Of a stretch of DNA of 64,000 nt, positions 57,701-64,000 are shown piece after piece; the first letter of the stretch is position 1, and each line of letters opens with the position of its first letter. The notes under the pieces were generated by a model. It did not search any database, had not been told where the DNA came from, and saw only the letters and a list, made by a program, of their open reading frames with translations. Location of the stretch: assembly GCF_003171655.1 (NCBI RefSeq), contig NZ_QFZL01000004.1, positions 310,001-374,000 on the forward strand, written 5' to 3'. The DNA comes from Stakelama portus. GTDB taxonomy: Bacteria; Pseudomonadota; Alphaproteobacteria; Sphingomonadales; Sphingomonadaceae. Made by a program: the position numbers and the translations under genes.

Positions 57701-57791
57701 GCCGCGTTTTTGTGCCGAACGCGCCATCTCCGTCGATACGACCAGCGCGGGCGGCAATGCCTCGCTGCTCAACATGGACGAGGGCGCGTAA
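54765..57791 (+). CDS. putA: Bifunctional proline dehydrogenase/P5C dehydrogenase (short PutA)
   Basis: Oxidises proline to glutamate in two steps. 1008 residues. The N-terminal half (to about 470) is the FAD-dependent PRODH barrel, with ISVKLSALHPRYE and LVKGAYWDTEIKKAQIEGL. The C-terminal half is aldehyde dehydrogenase-like: VAPWNFPLAIFVGQNAAAL, FTGSTATAKRIA, ETGGINAMIVDSTA, and catalytic Cys800 in KSAGQRCSALR. It is about 300 residues shorter than E. coli PutA and starts without a ribbon-helix-helix DNA-binding segment, so it cannot autoregulate by that route. It is divergent from the MaoC gene. Confidence 0.96.
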   Translation: MDATSAARKSMISLHRAAEPDVLKPLVARARLDSQERSRALGYAAGLLADLREAQHRGWVNQFLQQYRLNTSEGIALLSLAEAFLRVPDPETADLLISDKLGEADWRSHSGKSSSKMVNSATWGLVMGRALVGEGDGGPLRRLLSRAGEPFVRQAVGAAMRLMGEVFVMGRTIDEAIKRMKKPENKGFVASFDMLGEAARTQKDAERYYVAYRKAIDAVGKDAKAGHSISVKLSALHPRYEVPQYERCVPELTDMLAQLCQQAADRGISLTVDAEEDERLDMSLDIIEAVAKRSELRDWEGFGMAVQAYGKRAPAVIKWADSLGRPINVRLVKGAYWDTEIKKAQIEGLSGYPVYTRKAATDVCYLACVREMLEANHIRPAFASHNALTVATILEWAGERRDFEFQRLHGMGEGLYERLVRERGYACRIYAPVGGHKDLLAYLVRRLLENGANTSFVHQLGDDSLSEEELLADPVDHIESVGRTRHPGIPLPVDMMVHWRNSQGIDLKDRPILLRTAADIEAVPFEPEGTDAVHADPLHPSGRARKAIEAARTPDDDVHAAITRAQGAYRDWERTPIHDRAAVLERFADLLEENRIELMALCVKEAFKSIPDALAEVREAADFCRYYAYQARTDLVPRTLPGPTGERNELKMEGRGTWATVAPWNFPLAIFVGQNAAALVTGNTVVAKPAPQTPGIARRVVELAHQAGVPQDAMILVTGGADVGAELVSDSRIAGVAFTGSTATAKRIAHTLLVDEDRPIIPFIAETGGINAMIVDSTALPEQVVADVITSAFKSAGQRCSALRLLLIQEDVAEGIEEMIAGAMATLIIGDPGDPATDVGPVIDRAAYDRLMAYRETMRPRWLATTHVPDEGLFVPPTMIGLDSVDDLDKEWFGPILHVATWKAGKLAETIERVNAKKYGLTMGLHSRIARSAEIAEDLARIGNLYVNRNMVGAIVGSQPFGGEGLSGTGPKAGGPNYLPRFCAERAISVDTTSAGGNASLLNMDEGA

Positions 57792-57840
57792 CGCCACAGG
57801 AGTTGCCGTCGCGGTCGCGCCCGGCTACAGGCGCGGCCGT

Positions 57841-58012
57841 GACGGGTTCCCGAGAGGGATCAAAAGGGAAGTTCGGTGCGTGGGGAAACCTCACCATGCC
57901 GGCGCTGCCCCCGCAACTGTAACCGGCCAGCCCGGCGCCATTTGCCACTGAAGCGCATGCTTCGGGAAGGCGGCGCCGCCAGCGACGACCCGGGAGCCAG
58001 GAGACCTGCCCG
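57841..58012 (+). promoter_or_regulatory. Cobalamin (B12) riboswitch upstream of btuB
   Basis: The conserved blocks of the AdoCbl/cobalamin aptamer are present in order: GGGAAGTTCGGTG with a preceding CGGGTTCC/GGGATC stem, then GCCCCCGCAACTGTAA, TTGCCACTG, CGGGAAGGCG, and the B12 box GCCAGGAGACCTGCC (57996-58010). It lies 50 bp after putA and upstream of a cobalamin uptake operon, so B12 sufficiency should lower expression. Confidence 0.95.
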
Positions 58013-58077
58013 CCACGGTCGAATTCCTTTGCGCGGGCGGGGTGTACCGGGCGAACGAGGCGGAAACCCTCGAGCGA

Positions 58078-58139
58078 GCGACGCCAGACTGGAGTCGCCG
58101 ATGCCGTGAGGGTGCAAGGCGACTCGATATTTCGAGGTG
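58078..58139 (+). promoter_or_regulatory. Candidate expression platform with alternative stems near the btuB start
   Basis: GAGTCGCC (58092-58099) can pair with GGCGACTC (58118-58125). That excludes a second hairpin, CTCGA/TCGAG (58123-58127 and 58132-58136), whose 3' arm leads into GAGG(TG) at 58134-58139, the likely btuB Shine-Dalgarno 8 nt before ATG 58148. GCGAC (58078-58082) can also pair with GTCGC (58094-58098). The arrangement fits translational switching; which state binds B12 was not derived. Confidence 0.45.
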
Positions 58140-58147
58140 TCTTGTTG

Positions 58148-59989
58148 ATGAAGAAATTTCCCCTGTTCCTGTCCGCATCGCTGGCGCTGCTGCCCGCGAC
58201 CCAGGCCTTTGCGCAGAGCGCCGATGATGACGATGTGATCGTCGTGGCGACCGGCGTCGAACAGCTGGCGAGCGAAGCCGGGCGTTCGGTCACGGTGCTC
58301 GACCGCGACACGATCGACACGCGGCAGAGCGTGTCGCTGTCCGATCTGCTCGCGACCACGCCGGGCGTCAGCGTGACGCGCAATGGTGGGCCGGGCGGTC
58401 TGACCGCGGTTCGCATTCGCGGCGCCGAAGATACGCAGACGCTGGTGCTGATCGATGGCGTGCGCGTCAACGACCCCTCTTCGCCGGGTGGCGCCTATGA
58501 CTTCGGCAATCTGCTGACCGGCCCGGTCGAGCGTGTCGAAGTGCTGCGCGGCCCGAACAGCGTCGCCTGGGGCAGCTCGGCGATCGGCGGCGTCGTCAAT
58601 GTCGTTACCGAAAGCCCGACCGAGGGTATCCATGCCCGCGCCAATGCCGAATATGGCTATGCCGATCAGGTGTCGGCCAATGCCACGCTGATGGGCGGCG
58701 GCGATGCCGTGCAGGGCGCGCTGACTGGCAGCTATTTCCGGACCGACGGCATTTCGCAGGCGGCAAGCGGCACCGAAGCCGACGGCTATCGCCAATATGG
58801 CGCCAGCGGCCGGATCAAGGCGCGGCTGTCGACCAATTTGCGTGCCGAACTGCGCGGCTATTGGGCGGACAGCAAGCTCGATCTCGATGGCTTTCCGGCG
58901 CCCACCTATGCCTTTGCCGACACGTCGGAATATTCCACTGCGCAGGAACTCTATGGCTATGCCGGCCTGTTCGGCGATTTCGGTCCGACCTCGCACCGGC
59001 TGAGCTTTTCGATCGCCGATATCAATCGCGACAATTACGATCCGACGATCGCCGCCGCGCCGCTCTATCTCTATCGCGGGCGCAGCGAACATTATGCCTA
59101 TCAGGGCCAGATCGGCGCGCCGATGGCGCGGCTGGTGATCGGCGCCGATCAGGACAATCAGCGTTTCTATGACGGCAGCACGGTGTCCCGCGCGAACATC
59201 ACCAGCGTCTATGGCGAAGCGATCGTCACGCCGCTTCAGGGCCTCGCAGTAACTGCGGGTGTGCGGAACGACGATCACAGCCAGTTCGGCAGCCATGTGA
59301 CCTGGGGCGTCAATGCCGTCTATGCGCTGCCGACCGGTACGCGCGTCCACGCCAGCTATGGCGAAGGGTTCAAGGCGCCGACTCTCTATCAGCTCTATGC
59401 CCCTTATTACGGCACGGCGACGCTGGTGCCCGAAACCGCCGACAGCTGGGAAGTCGGTGCCCGTCAGCAGCTGGTCGACGGTCGGCTCATGCTGGGTGCG
59501 ACCTGGTTCGATCGCACGACGAAGAACCAGATCGATTTCGACACGGCGACCTATACCTATGCCAATATCGCACGGACCCGCGCCAAGGGAGTCGAGGTCG
59601 AACTGGCCTTCCGGCCGAGCGACAATCTGACCCTCACCGGCAATTATACCTATACCGACACCGAAAACCGGTCGCCCGGCTATGTCGGGAATCAGCTCGC
59701 CAGACGTCCGCGCGATGTGGCGAGTGTCTCGGCCGACTGGACGAGCCCCTTCGGCCTCAAGCTTGGCGGGACGGTGACGATGGTGGGCGACAGCTTCAAC
59801 GACGCGGGCAATTTCACGCGGCTCGACGGCTATGCGCTGGCCGGTATCCGCGCGGAAATGCCCGTGACCGATCGTATCGCCATCTATGGCCGGGTCGATA
59901 ACCTGACCGACGCGCAGTATGAAGTGGTCAGCGGATACGGCACCTATGGCCGTGCCGCCTATGCCGGCGTCCGGTTGCGGCTCGACTGA
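58148..59989 (+). CDS. btuB: TonB-dependent cobalamin receptor, BtuB-like
   Basis: 613 residues from ATG 58148 (MKKFPLFLSASLALLPATQA). The signal peptide is cleaved near AFAQS. TonB box DDVIVVATG; plug domain (about 40-165) with SVSLSDLLATTPGVSVTRNG, TAVRIRGAEDTQTLVLIDGV and LRGPNSVAWGSSAIGGVVNV; then a barrel ending GVRLRLD. The family length of about 610 matches BtuB. The riboswitch upstream and ABC genes downstream support cobalamin as the ligand. Its stop overlaps btuF by one base (TGATG). Confidence 0.94.
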   Translation: MKKFPLFLSASLALLPATQAFAQSADDDDVIVVATGVEQLASEAGRSVTVLDRDTIDTRQSVSLSDLLATTPGVSVTRNGGPGGLTAVRIRGAEDTQTLVLIDGVRVNDPSSPGGAYDFGNLLTGPVERVEVLRGPNSVAWGSSAIGGVVNVVTESPTEGIHARANAEYGYADQVSANATLMGGGDAVQGALTGSYFRTDGISQAASGTEADGYRQYGASGRIKARLSTNLRAELRGYWADSKLDLDGFPAPTYAFADTSEYSTAQELYGYAGLFGDFGPTSHRLSFSIADINRDNYDPTIAAAPLYLYRGRSEHYAYQGQIGAPMARLVIGADQDNQRFYDGSTVSRANITSVYGEAIVTPLQGLAVTAGVRNDDHSQFGSHVTWGVNAVYALPTGTRVHASYGEGFKAPTLYQLYAPYYGTATLVPETADSWEVGARQQLVDGRLMLGATWFDRTTKNQIDFDTATYTYANIARTRAKGVEVELAFRPSDNLTLTGNYTYTDTENRSPGYVGNQLARRPRDVASVSADWTSPFGLKLGGTVTMVGDSFNDAGNFTRLDGYALAGIRAEMPVTDRIAIYGRVDNLTDAQYEVVSGYGTYGRAAYAGVRLRLD

Positions 59990-60822
59990 TGCGGCTGTCC
60001 GCCCTGTCCATTCCGGTTGCGGCGCTGCTCCTTGCGGGTTGCAGCGCCGCGCCGATGCCACAGGGCGGCGGCATCGTTTCCACCAATCCCTGCGCCGATG
60101 CGATGCTCGTTCAGCTCGTGCCGGCGCAGCGGATCGCCGCGATCAGCCATTATTCGGCCGATCCGATGGCCAGCTCGATTCCCCCCGAAGTCGCCGCGCG
60201 GTTCCGCACGACGCGCGGCGACGCCGAGGATGTGATCGCGATGCAGCCCGATCTTGTCGTCGCGAGCAGCTTTACCTCCGCTTCGACGCGCGCCGCCTAT
60301 GCGCGCGCCGGGCTCAACGTCCTCTATCTCGATTCCCCGACCAGCATCGCCGCCAGCGAGGCGCAGGTGCGCGATCTCGCCCGGGCAGTGGGCGCCCCCA
60401 TGGCGGGCGAGGCGATGGTGCGGCGGATCGACCGCGCAGTGGCACTGGCGACGACATCGGCACCGCCGGTTCCCGCGCTGCTGTGGATCGGCGGCAATCT
60501 GGTTTCGGGTGACGGCACGCTGCTGCACGAAATGCTCGGCCGCGCCGGTTTTCGCGATGCCGCCGCCGATTACGGGCTCCATTATACCGGCTATCTGCCC
60601 GCCGAACATGTCATCGCCGATCCGCCCCGCGTGATGCTGGTGCCCGATCCGCAGGGGCGCTCTGCCGCCTCGCGCGCGGCGCAGGTGCGTGCGCGTGTCC
60701 TCTCGCGCATGGACGGGCGTGTGGTGCAGGCGCATTTTCCGCGCCGCCTCGTCAATTGCGGTGGGCCGGTGATCGCCGATGCGATGACGCGACTGGCACA
60801 GGTGCGCGGAGCCATGAAGTGA
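59989..60822 (+). CDS. btuF: Cobalamin ABC transporter substrate-binding lipoprotein, BtuF-like
   Basis: 277 residues. Lipobox LLLAGCSA (Cys at about 18), suggesting an inner-membrane-tethered or outer-membrane lipoprotein rather than a soluble periplasmic protein. Class III binding-protein features: IVSTNPCADAMLVQLVP near the start, MQPDLVVASSFTSASTRAAY, and a C-terminal PRRLVNCGGPVIADAMTRLA. It delivers vitamin B12 to the permease. Start overlaps btuB and its stop overlaps btuC. Confidence 0.88.
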   Translation: MRLSALSIPVAALLLAGCSAAPMPQGGGIVSTNPCADAMLVQLVPAQRIAAISHYSADPMASSIPPEVAARFRTTRGDAEDVIAMQPDLVVASSFTSASTRAAYARAGLNVLYLDSPTSIAASEAQVRDLARAVGAPMAGEAMVRRIDRAVALATTSAPPVPALLWIGGNLVSGDGTLLHEMLGRAGFRDAAADYGLHYTGYLPAEHVIADPPRVMLVPDPQGRSAASRAAQVRARVLSRMDGRVVQAHFPRRLVNCGGPVIADAMTRLAQVRGAMK

Positions 60823-61793
60823 AGCGGCCTGTGCTGATCGCTGGGCTTTCCGCGCTTGTCCTGCTGTTCTTCTTTCTCTCGCTGATGGCCGGGAAAGTAT
60901 GGGTGCCGCTCGGCGCCTGGTGGTTGCAGGGCGACCCGCGCTGGCTGATCGTTACCGAACTGCGCCTGCCGCGCGCGCTGCTCGGCATCGGCGTGGGCGC
61001 CGCGCTCGGCCTGTCGGGCGCGGTGCTGCAGGGTTATCTGCGCAATCCGCTCGCCGATCCGGCGGTGGTCGGCATTTCCTCGAGCGCCGCGCTCGGAGCG
61101 GTGGTGGCGATCCTGCTGCTCTCGGCCACCTCGCCGCTGGTCATCTTCACCTGCGCCATGGCGGCGGCATGCGGCGCGATGCTGGTGCTCGCCGCGCTGG
61201 CATGGCGCACGCGCAGCGCAGTGGCGTTCATCCTTGCCGGCACGGTGCTGGCCAGCCTCGCCGGAGCGGTCACTGCCTTCCTCATTTCGATCGCGCCCAA
61301 CCCCTGGGCGACGGCGGAGATCATCGACTGGATCATGGGCTCGCTCACCGATCGCAGTTTCGACGAAGCGACGCTGGCGCTGCCCTTCATCGCTGTCGGC
61401 TGCGCGCTACTGCTCTGCACCGGGCGCACGCTCGACGCGCTGACGCTGGGCGAGGATGCGGCGCGCACGCTGGGGCTCCGGCTCGAACGGACGCAATTGC
61501 TCGTGGTCCTGGGTACTGGCTTGTCGGTCGGCGCGAGCGTCGCGGTCACCGGCGTCGTCGGCTTTGTCGGACTGATCGTCCCGCACCTGCTGCGCCCGCT
61601 GGTCGGTGCGCGCCCCTCGGCCTTGCTCGTCCCCAGCGCATTGGGCGGCGCGGCATTGGTACTCGCTGCGGACAGCCTTGTCCGCCTCGCCCCGGGCGCG
61701 AGCGAAATCCGCCTCGGCGTTGCGATGGCGCTGATCGGCACGCCTTTCTTTTTCGCGATGCTGCTTCGCATGCGGAGGTCGGCATGGATCTGA
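60819..61793 (+). CDS. btuC: Cobalamin ABC transporter permease, BtuC/FecCD family
   Basis: 324 residues from GTG 60819, overlapping the btuF stop (GTGA). About nine or ten helices. FecCD motifs: ELRLPRALLGIGVGAALGLSG with AVLQGYLRNPLADP, GISSSAALGAVVAIL, and VGFVGLIVPHLLRPLVG, the EAA-like loop that contacts the ATPase. Its end overlaps the ATPase start by 10 bp. Confidence 0.92.
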   Translation: MKRPVLIAGLSALVLLFFFLSLMAGKVWVPLGAWWLQGDPRWLIVTELRLPRALLGIGVGAALGLSGAVLQGYLRNPLADPAVVGISSSAALGAVVAILLLSATSPLVIFTCAMAAACGAMLVLAALAWRTRSAVAFILAGTVLASLAGAVTAFLISIAPNPWATAEIIDWIMGSLTDRSFDEATLALPFIAVGCALLLCTGRTLDALTLGEDAARTLGLRLERTQLLVVLGTGLSVGASVAVTGVVGFVGLIVPHLLRPLVGARPSALLVPSALGGAALVLAADSLVRLAPGASEIRLGVAMALIGTPFFFAMLLRMRRSAWI

Positions 61794-62557
61794 CCGTAAC
61801 CGGGCTCGACGTCACGCTTGGCGGTCGTCCGGTGCTGCACGGGATCGACGCGATCTTCCCCGCTGGACGGATCACCGCGGTGCTCGGCGCCAATGGTTCG
61901 GGCAAGACGACTCTGCTGCGCACGCTCGCCGGGCTTGCCAAACCCGAACGCGGCCACGCCATGCTCGGCGGCCGGATCGTCACCGATCTCGACTCGCGCG
62001 AACGCGCCCGCGCGATCGGTTACCTGCCCCAGGACGGGGCGGTGCACTGGAACATCAATGCGGGCGATCTGGTGATGCTCGGCCGCACTCCGCATCGCTC
62101 GCCCTTTGCCGGTCCCTCGCCCGCCGATTGGGAGGCGGTCATGGCCGCGATGTCCGCCACCGCCACGCTCGAACTGGCCGATCGTATCGCGACCGAGCTT
62201 TCGGGTGGCGAGCGCGCGCGCGTCCTGCTCGCCCGCGTGCTTGCCGGCGATCCGCAATGGCTGCTCGCCGACGAACCGCTCGCCAGCCTCGATCCCGCGC
62301 ACCAGCTCGACCTGCTCGCCCGGTTTCGGCAGCTCACCGAACGCGGGATGGGCGTCGTGATCGTGCTGCACGATCTGGTTCAGGCCGCGCGCATCGCCGA
62401 TCGGGTGTTGTTGCTGCGCGAGGGGCGCGTGGTCGCCTTCGGCCCCGCGGCCGAGGTGCTGACTCCCGAGCCGCTGGGTCGCGCCTATGGCGTTCGCGTC
62501 GCGATGGTGCCCGATGGCTCGGGTCTCGCGTTGCCGGTGGCGATGGACCGGATCTAA
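61784..62557 (+). CDS. btuD: Cobalamin ABC transporter ATPase, BtuD-like
   Basis: 257 residues from ATG 61784. Walker A VLGANGSGKTTLLRTLAG, Q-loop IGYLPQDGAVHWN, signature ELSGGERARVLLARVLAG, Walker B QWLLADEPLASLDPAHQ, and the H-loop VVIVLHDLVQAARI. It ends the btuB-btuF-btuC-btuD chain, whose genes are all coupled. Its last codons overlap the convergent LysR gene by 4 bp. Confidence 0.94.
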   Translation: MDLTVTGLDVTLGGRPVLHGIDAIFPAGRITAVLGANGSGKTTLLRTLAGLAKPERGHAMLGGRIVTDLDSRERARAIGYLPQDGAVHWNINAGDLVMLGRTPHRSPFAGPSPADWEAVMAAMSATATLELADRIATELSGGERARVLLARVLAGDPQWLLADEPLASLDPAHQLDLLARFRQLTERGMGVVIVLHDLVQAARIADRVLLLREGRVVAFGPAAEVLTPEPLGRAYGVRVAMVPDGSGLALPVAMDRI

Positions 62558-63420
62558 CCGACCGAAGTCACGTCGCTCAACCAGTCGCACACCGCCTGAA
62601 TCCGGCGGGCATGGTGCGTATCGGGATGGGTGACCAGCCAGAAGGTGCGCCACACTTCGACTTGCTCGGCCAGCACCGGGTGCAGGTCGGGCAGCGTCGC
62701 CGCCATGAAATCGGGCAGGATGCCCAGTCCCGCACCCGCCGCGACCATCATCCGCTGGACATTGATGCTGGTGCTGCGCAGCCGCGGCGCAAGATCGGGA
62801 TGCACTTCGGTGATGTAATCGAGTTCGGGGGCATAGATATGTTCGGGAACATAGCTCACCAGCCGATGCTCGCGCAGCGCCGCCACCGATTGCGGCGCGC
62901 CATGCCGGTCGAGATATGTCGCCGCGCCATATAGCCGCAGGCGATAGCGACGAAGCTCGCTCGCGCGAAGCTGCGCGCCGCGCGGGCGGGCCAGCATCAC
63001 GGCGATGTCCGCCTCGCGCTTGGACGGGCTGAGAAAACCCGATGCGGTGATCAGATCCAGCCGGATCGCGGGATGGCGTTCGGCAAATTCGGGCATGGCC
63101 GGCGCCAGCACCGATGTCGCGAGCCCTTCGGCAACGCTCAGCCGGACATGCCCCGCTGCCGCCGCCGCTTCGCCGGGCTGTTCGGTCGCCGCCAGCACTG
63201 CCGCCTCGATCGCTTCGGCATGCGTCAGCAGCGCGCGGCCCGCCTCGCTCAGATGCCGTTCGCTGCCGATGCTTTCGAACAGCGGCGCGCCGACGCGATC
63301 GGAAAGCCGCGCGAGCCGTCGGCTGACCGTCGTCGGATCGACTCCCAGCAAGCGGCCGGCGGTGGCGAAACGCTGCGCCCGCGCAACCGCCAGAAATATG
63401 CGAAGATCATCCCAGTTCAT
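62554..63420 (-). CDS. LysR-family transcriptional regulator
   Basis: 288 residues from ATG 63420 (MNWDDLRIFLAVARAQRFAT); the frame is open to 63468 but adds nothing family-like. The N-terminal winged helix-turn-helix reads FATAGRLLGVDPTTVSRRLA and RLSDRVGAPLFES. The C-terminal LysR substrate domain includes LAPAMPEFAERHPAIRLDLI and AGAGLGILPDFMAA. It is divergent from mmsA with about 135 bp between starts, so mmsA is the natural target, in line with LysR habit. The effector is unknown. Confidence 0.93.
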   Translation of the reverse strand: MNWDDLRIFLAVARAQRFATAGRLLGVDPTTVSRRLARLSDRVGAPLFESIGSERHLSEAGRALLTHAEAIEAAVLAATEQPGEAAAAAGHVRLSVAEGLATSVLAPAMPEFAERHPAIRLDLITASGFLSPSKREADIAVMLARPRGAQLRASELRRYRLRLYGAATYLDRHGAPQSVAALREHRLVSYVPEHIYAPELDYITEVHPDLAPRLRSTSINVQRMMVAAGAGLGILPDFMAATLPDLHPVLAEQVEVWRTFWLVTHPDTHHARRIQAVCDWLSDVTSVG

Positions 63421-63554
63421 CGATTCGCCCATTGGCATGGCCTGCAAAAATGCACGACGATGCGGCATATAAACAGTGTTGCATGCAGAATTGCATAGTG
63501 AAATACCCCCGGCAAAATCGGGCGGAGTCCCGGACCCATTTCGAGGAGAGTGAC

Positions 63555-64000
63555 ATGCGCATCATCGATCACGTTATTGCCGGCCATTCGGGTGGCGCGG
63601 GTGGTCGCCAGTCGGATGTGTTCGATCCCAACACCGGCCAGGTTCAGGCAAAGGTCAATCTGGGCACCCAGGCCGATCTCGACGCCGCGGTCGCCAGGGC
63701 GCAGGAGGTTCAGCCCGGCTGGGCCGCGACCAATCCCCAGCGCCGCGCGCGGGTGATGTTCAAATTCAAGCAGCTGCTTGAAGAGAATATGCAGGAACTG
63801 GCCGAACTGCTCGCGTCCGAACATGGCAAGGTGGTCGAGGATGCGAAGGGCGATGTCCAGCGCGGGCTCGAAGTCATCGAATTCGCCTGCGGCATCCCGC
63901 ATGTGCTGAAGGGCGAATATACCCAGGGCGCCGGTCCCGGTATCGACGTCTATTCGATGCGCCAGCCGCTCGGCATCGGCGCGGGCATCACGCCGTTCAA
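63555..64000 (+). CDS. mmsA: Methylmalonate-semialdehyde dehydrogenase (CoA-acylating), N-terminal part
   Basis: Oxidises methylmalonate semialdehyde to propionyl-CoA in valine catabolism. The visible 148 codons begin MRIIDHVIAGHSGGAG and show the aldehyde-dehydrogenase N-terminus: SDVFDPNTGQVQAKVNLGTQ, then RARVMFKFKQLLEENMQELA and EHGKVVEDAKGDVQRGLEV, followed by SMRQPLGIGAGITPFN, the MmsA motif just before the NAD site. The rest lies beyond the window. ATG is set by GAGGAG at 6 nt. Confidence 0.92.
   Translation, partial: MRIIDHVIAGHSGGAGGRQSDVFDPNTGQVQAKVNLGTQADLDAAVARAQEVQPGWAATNPQRRARVMFKFKQLLEENMQELAELLASEHGKVVEDAKGDVQRGLEVIEFACGIPHVLKGEYTQGAGPGIDVYSMRQPLGIGAGITPF

Noticed and set aside
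54831..57797. Open frame of 988 codons antisense to putA
   Set aside because: Antisense shadow with the His/Arg/Asp-rich composition typical of such frames; putA on the plus strand has full domain motifs.
57860..60061. Open frame of 733 codons antisense to btuB and the riboswitch
   Set aside because: No motifs, same shadow composition, and it overlaps a clear receptor gene and structured RNA.

Overview
The window is high-GC DNA that fits a member of the Sphingomonadaceae (Alphaproteobacteria, Sphingomonas-like). The evidence is the gene content and order (ispH-thrB-rnhA, archaeal-type proS, DUF3297, a glycine-riboswitch gcv operon, a tad/cpa pilus cluster, TonB-dependent receptors), frequent GTG/TTG starts in 4-nt overlaps, and short palindromic repeats of the kind scattered through sphingomonad genomes. 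It is ordinary chromosome: no integrase, transposase, phage genes, CRISPR array, rRNA or tRNA gene was seen.

Layout. 1-3.1 kb (minus): the end-clipped pth, rplY (L25/Ctc) and a tandem pair of TraB/GumN-fold proteins. 3.2-9.9 kb (plus): glyQ-glyS, ppdK and a chorismate-lyase-like protein. 9.9-17.8 kb (minus): a membrane protein with a helix-hairpin-helix-like domain, then a Tad pilus cluster (cpaA-cpaB-cpaC-cpaD-cpaE-tadB-tadC) that lacks the motor ATPase gene and the pilin. 17.8-20.2 kb (plus): hydrolase, FAD oxidoreductase and a YegP-like small protein. 20.2-23.0 kb (minus): MAPEG, rnhA, thrB, ispH. 23.1-30.9 kb (plus): a lipoprotein, the glycine cleavage operon (tandem glycine riboswitch, gcvT, gcvH, gcvPA, gcvPB), membrane proteins and a methyltransferase. 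30.9-41.2 kb: EamA transporter, proS, DUF3297, a LytTR two-component pair, a large TonB-dependent receptor and ligA. 41.4-48.3 kb: a small membrane protein, DUF3617, uvrB, a pentapeptide-repeat protein with near-identical 30-bp units, two paralogous lipoproteins, a micro-ORF inside a structured RNA region, and another lipoprotein. 48.3-54.7 kb: glutaminase, YkvA, PPOX-like protein, MFS exporter, DUF805, thiolase and MaoC dehydratase. 54.8-64 kb: short-form PutA, a cobalamin riboswitch controlling a btuB-btuF-btuC-btuD uptake operon, a LysR regulator and the start of mmsA.

Most informative observations. (1) glyS is a mosaic: it carries an in-frame palindromic repeat of about 101 bp and, further on, a block of about 330 bp near 46% GC with TTA codons, encoding about 75 residues more than the family normally has there. 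(2) An 18-codon ORF at 47.6 kb has a Shine-Dalgarno matching the 16S 3' tail over about 15 nt; several hairpins and a terminator-like stem follow it, just before a lipoprotein gene. (3) Both riboswitches have readable candidate expression platforms. (4) The Tad cluster is missing its ATPase. All functions are assigned by reading motifs; no database search was run.
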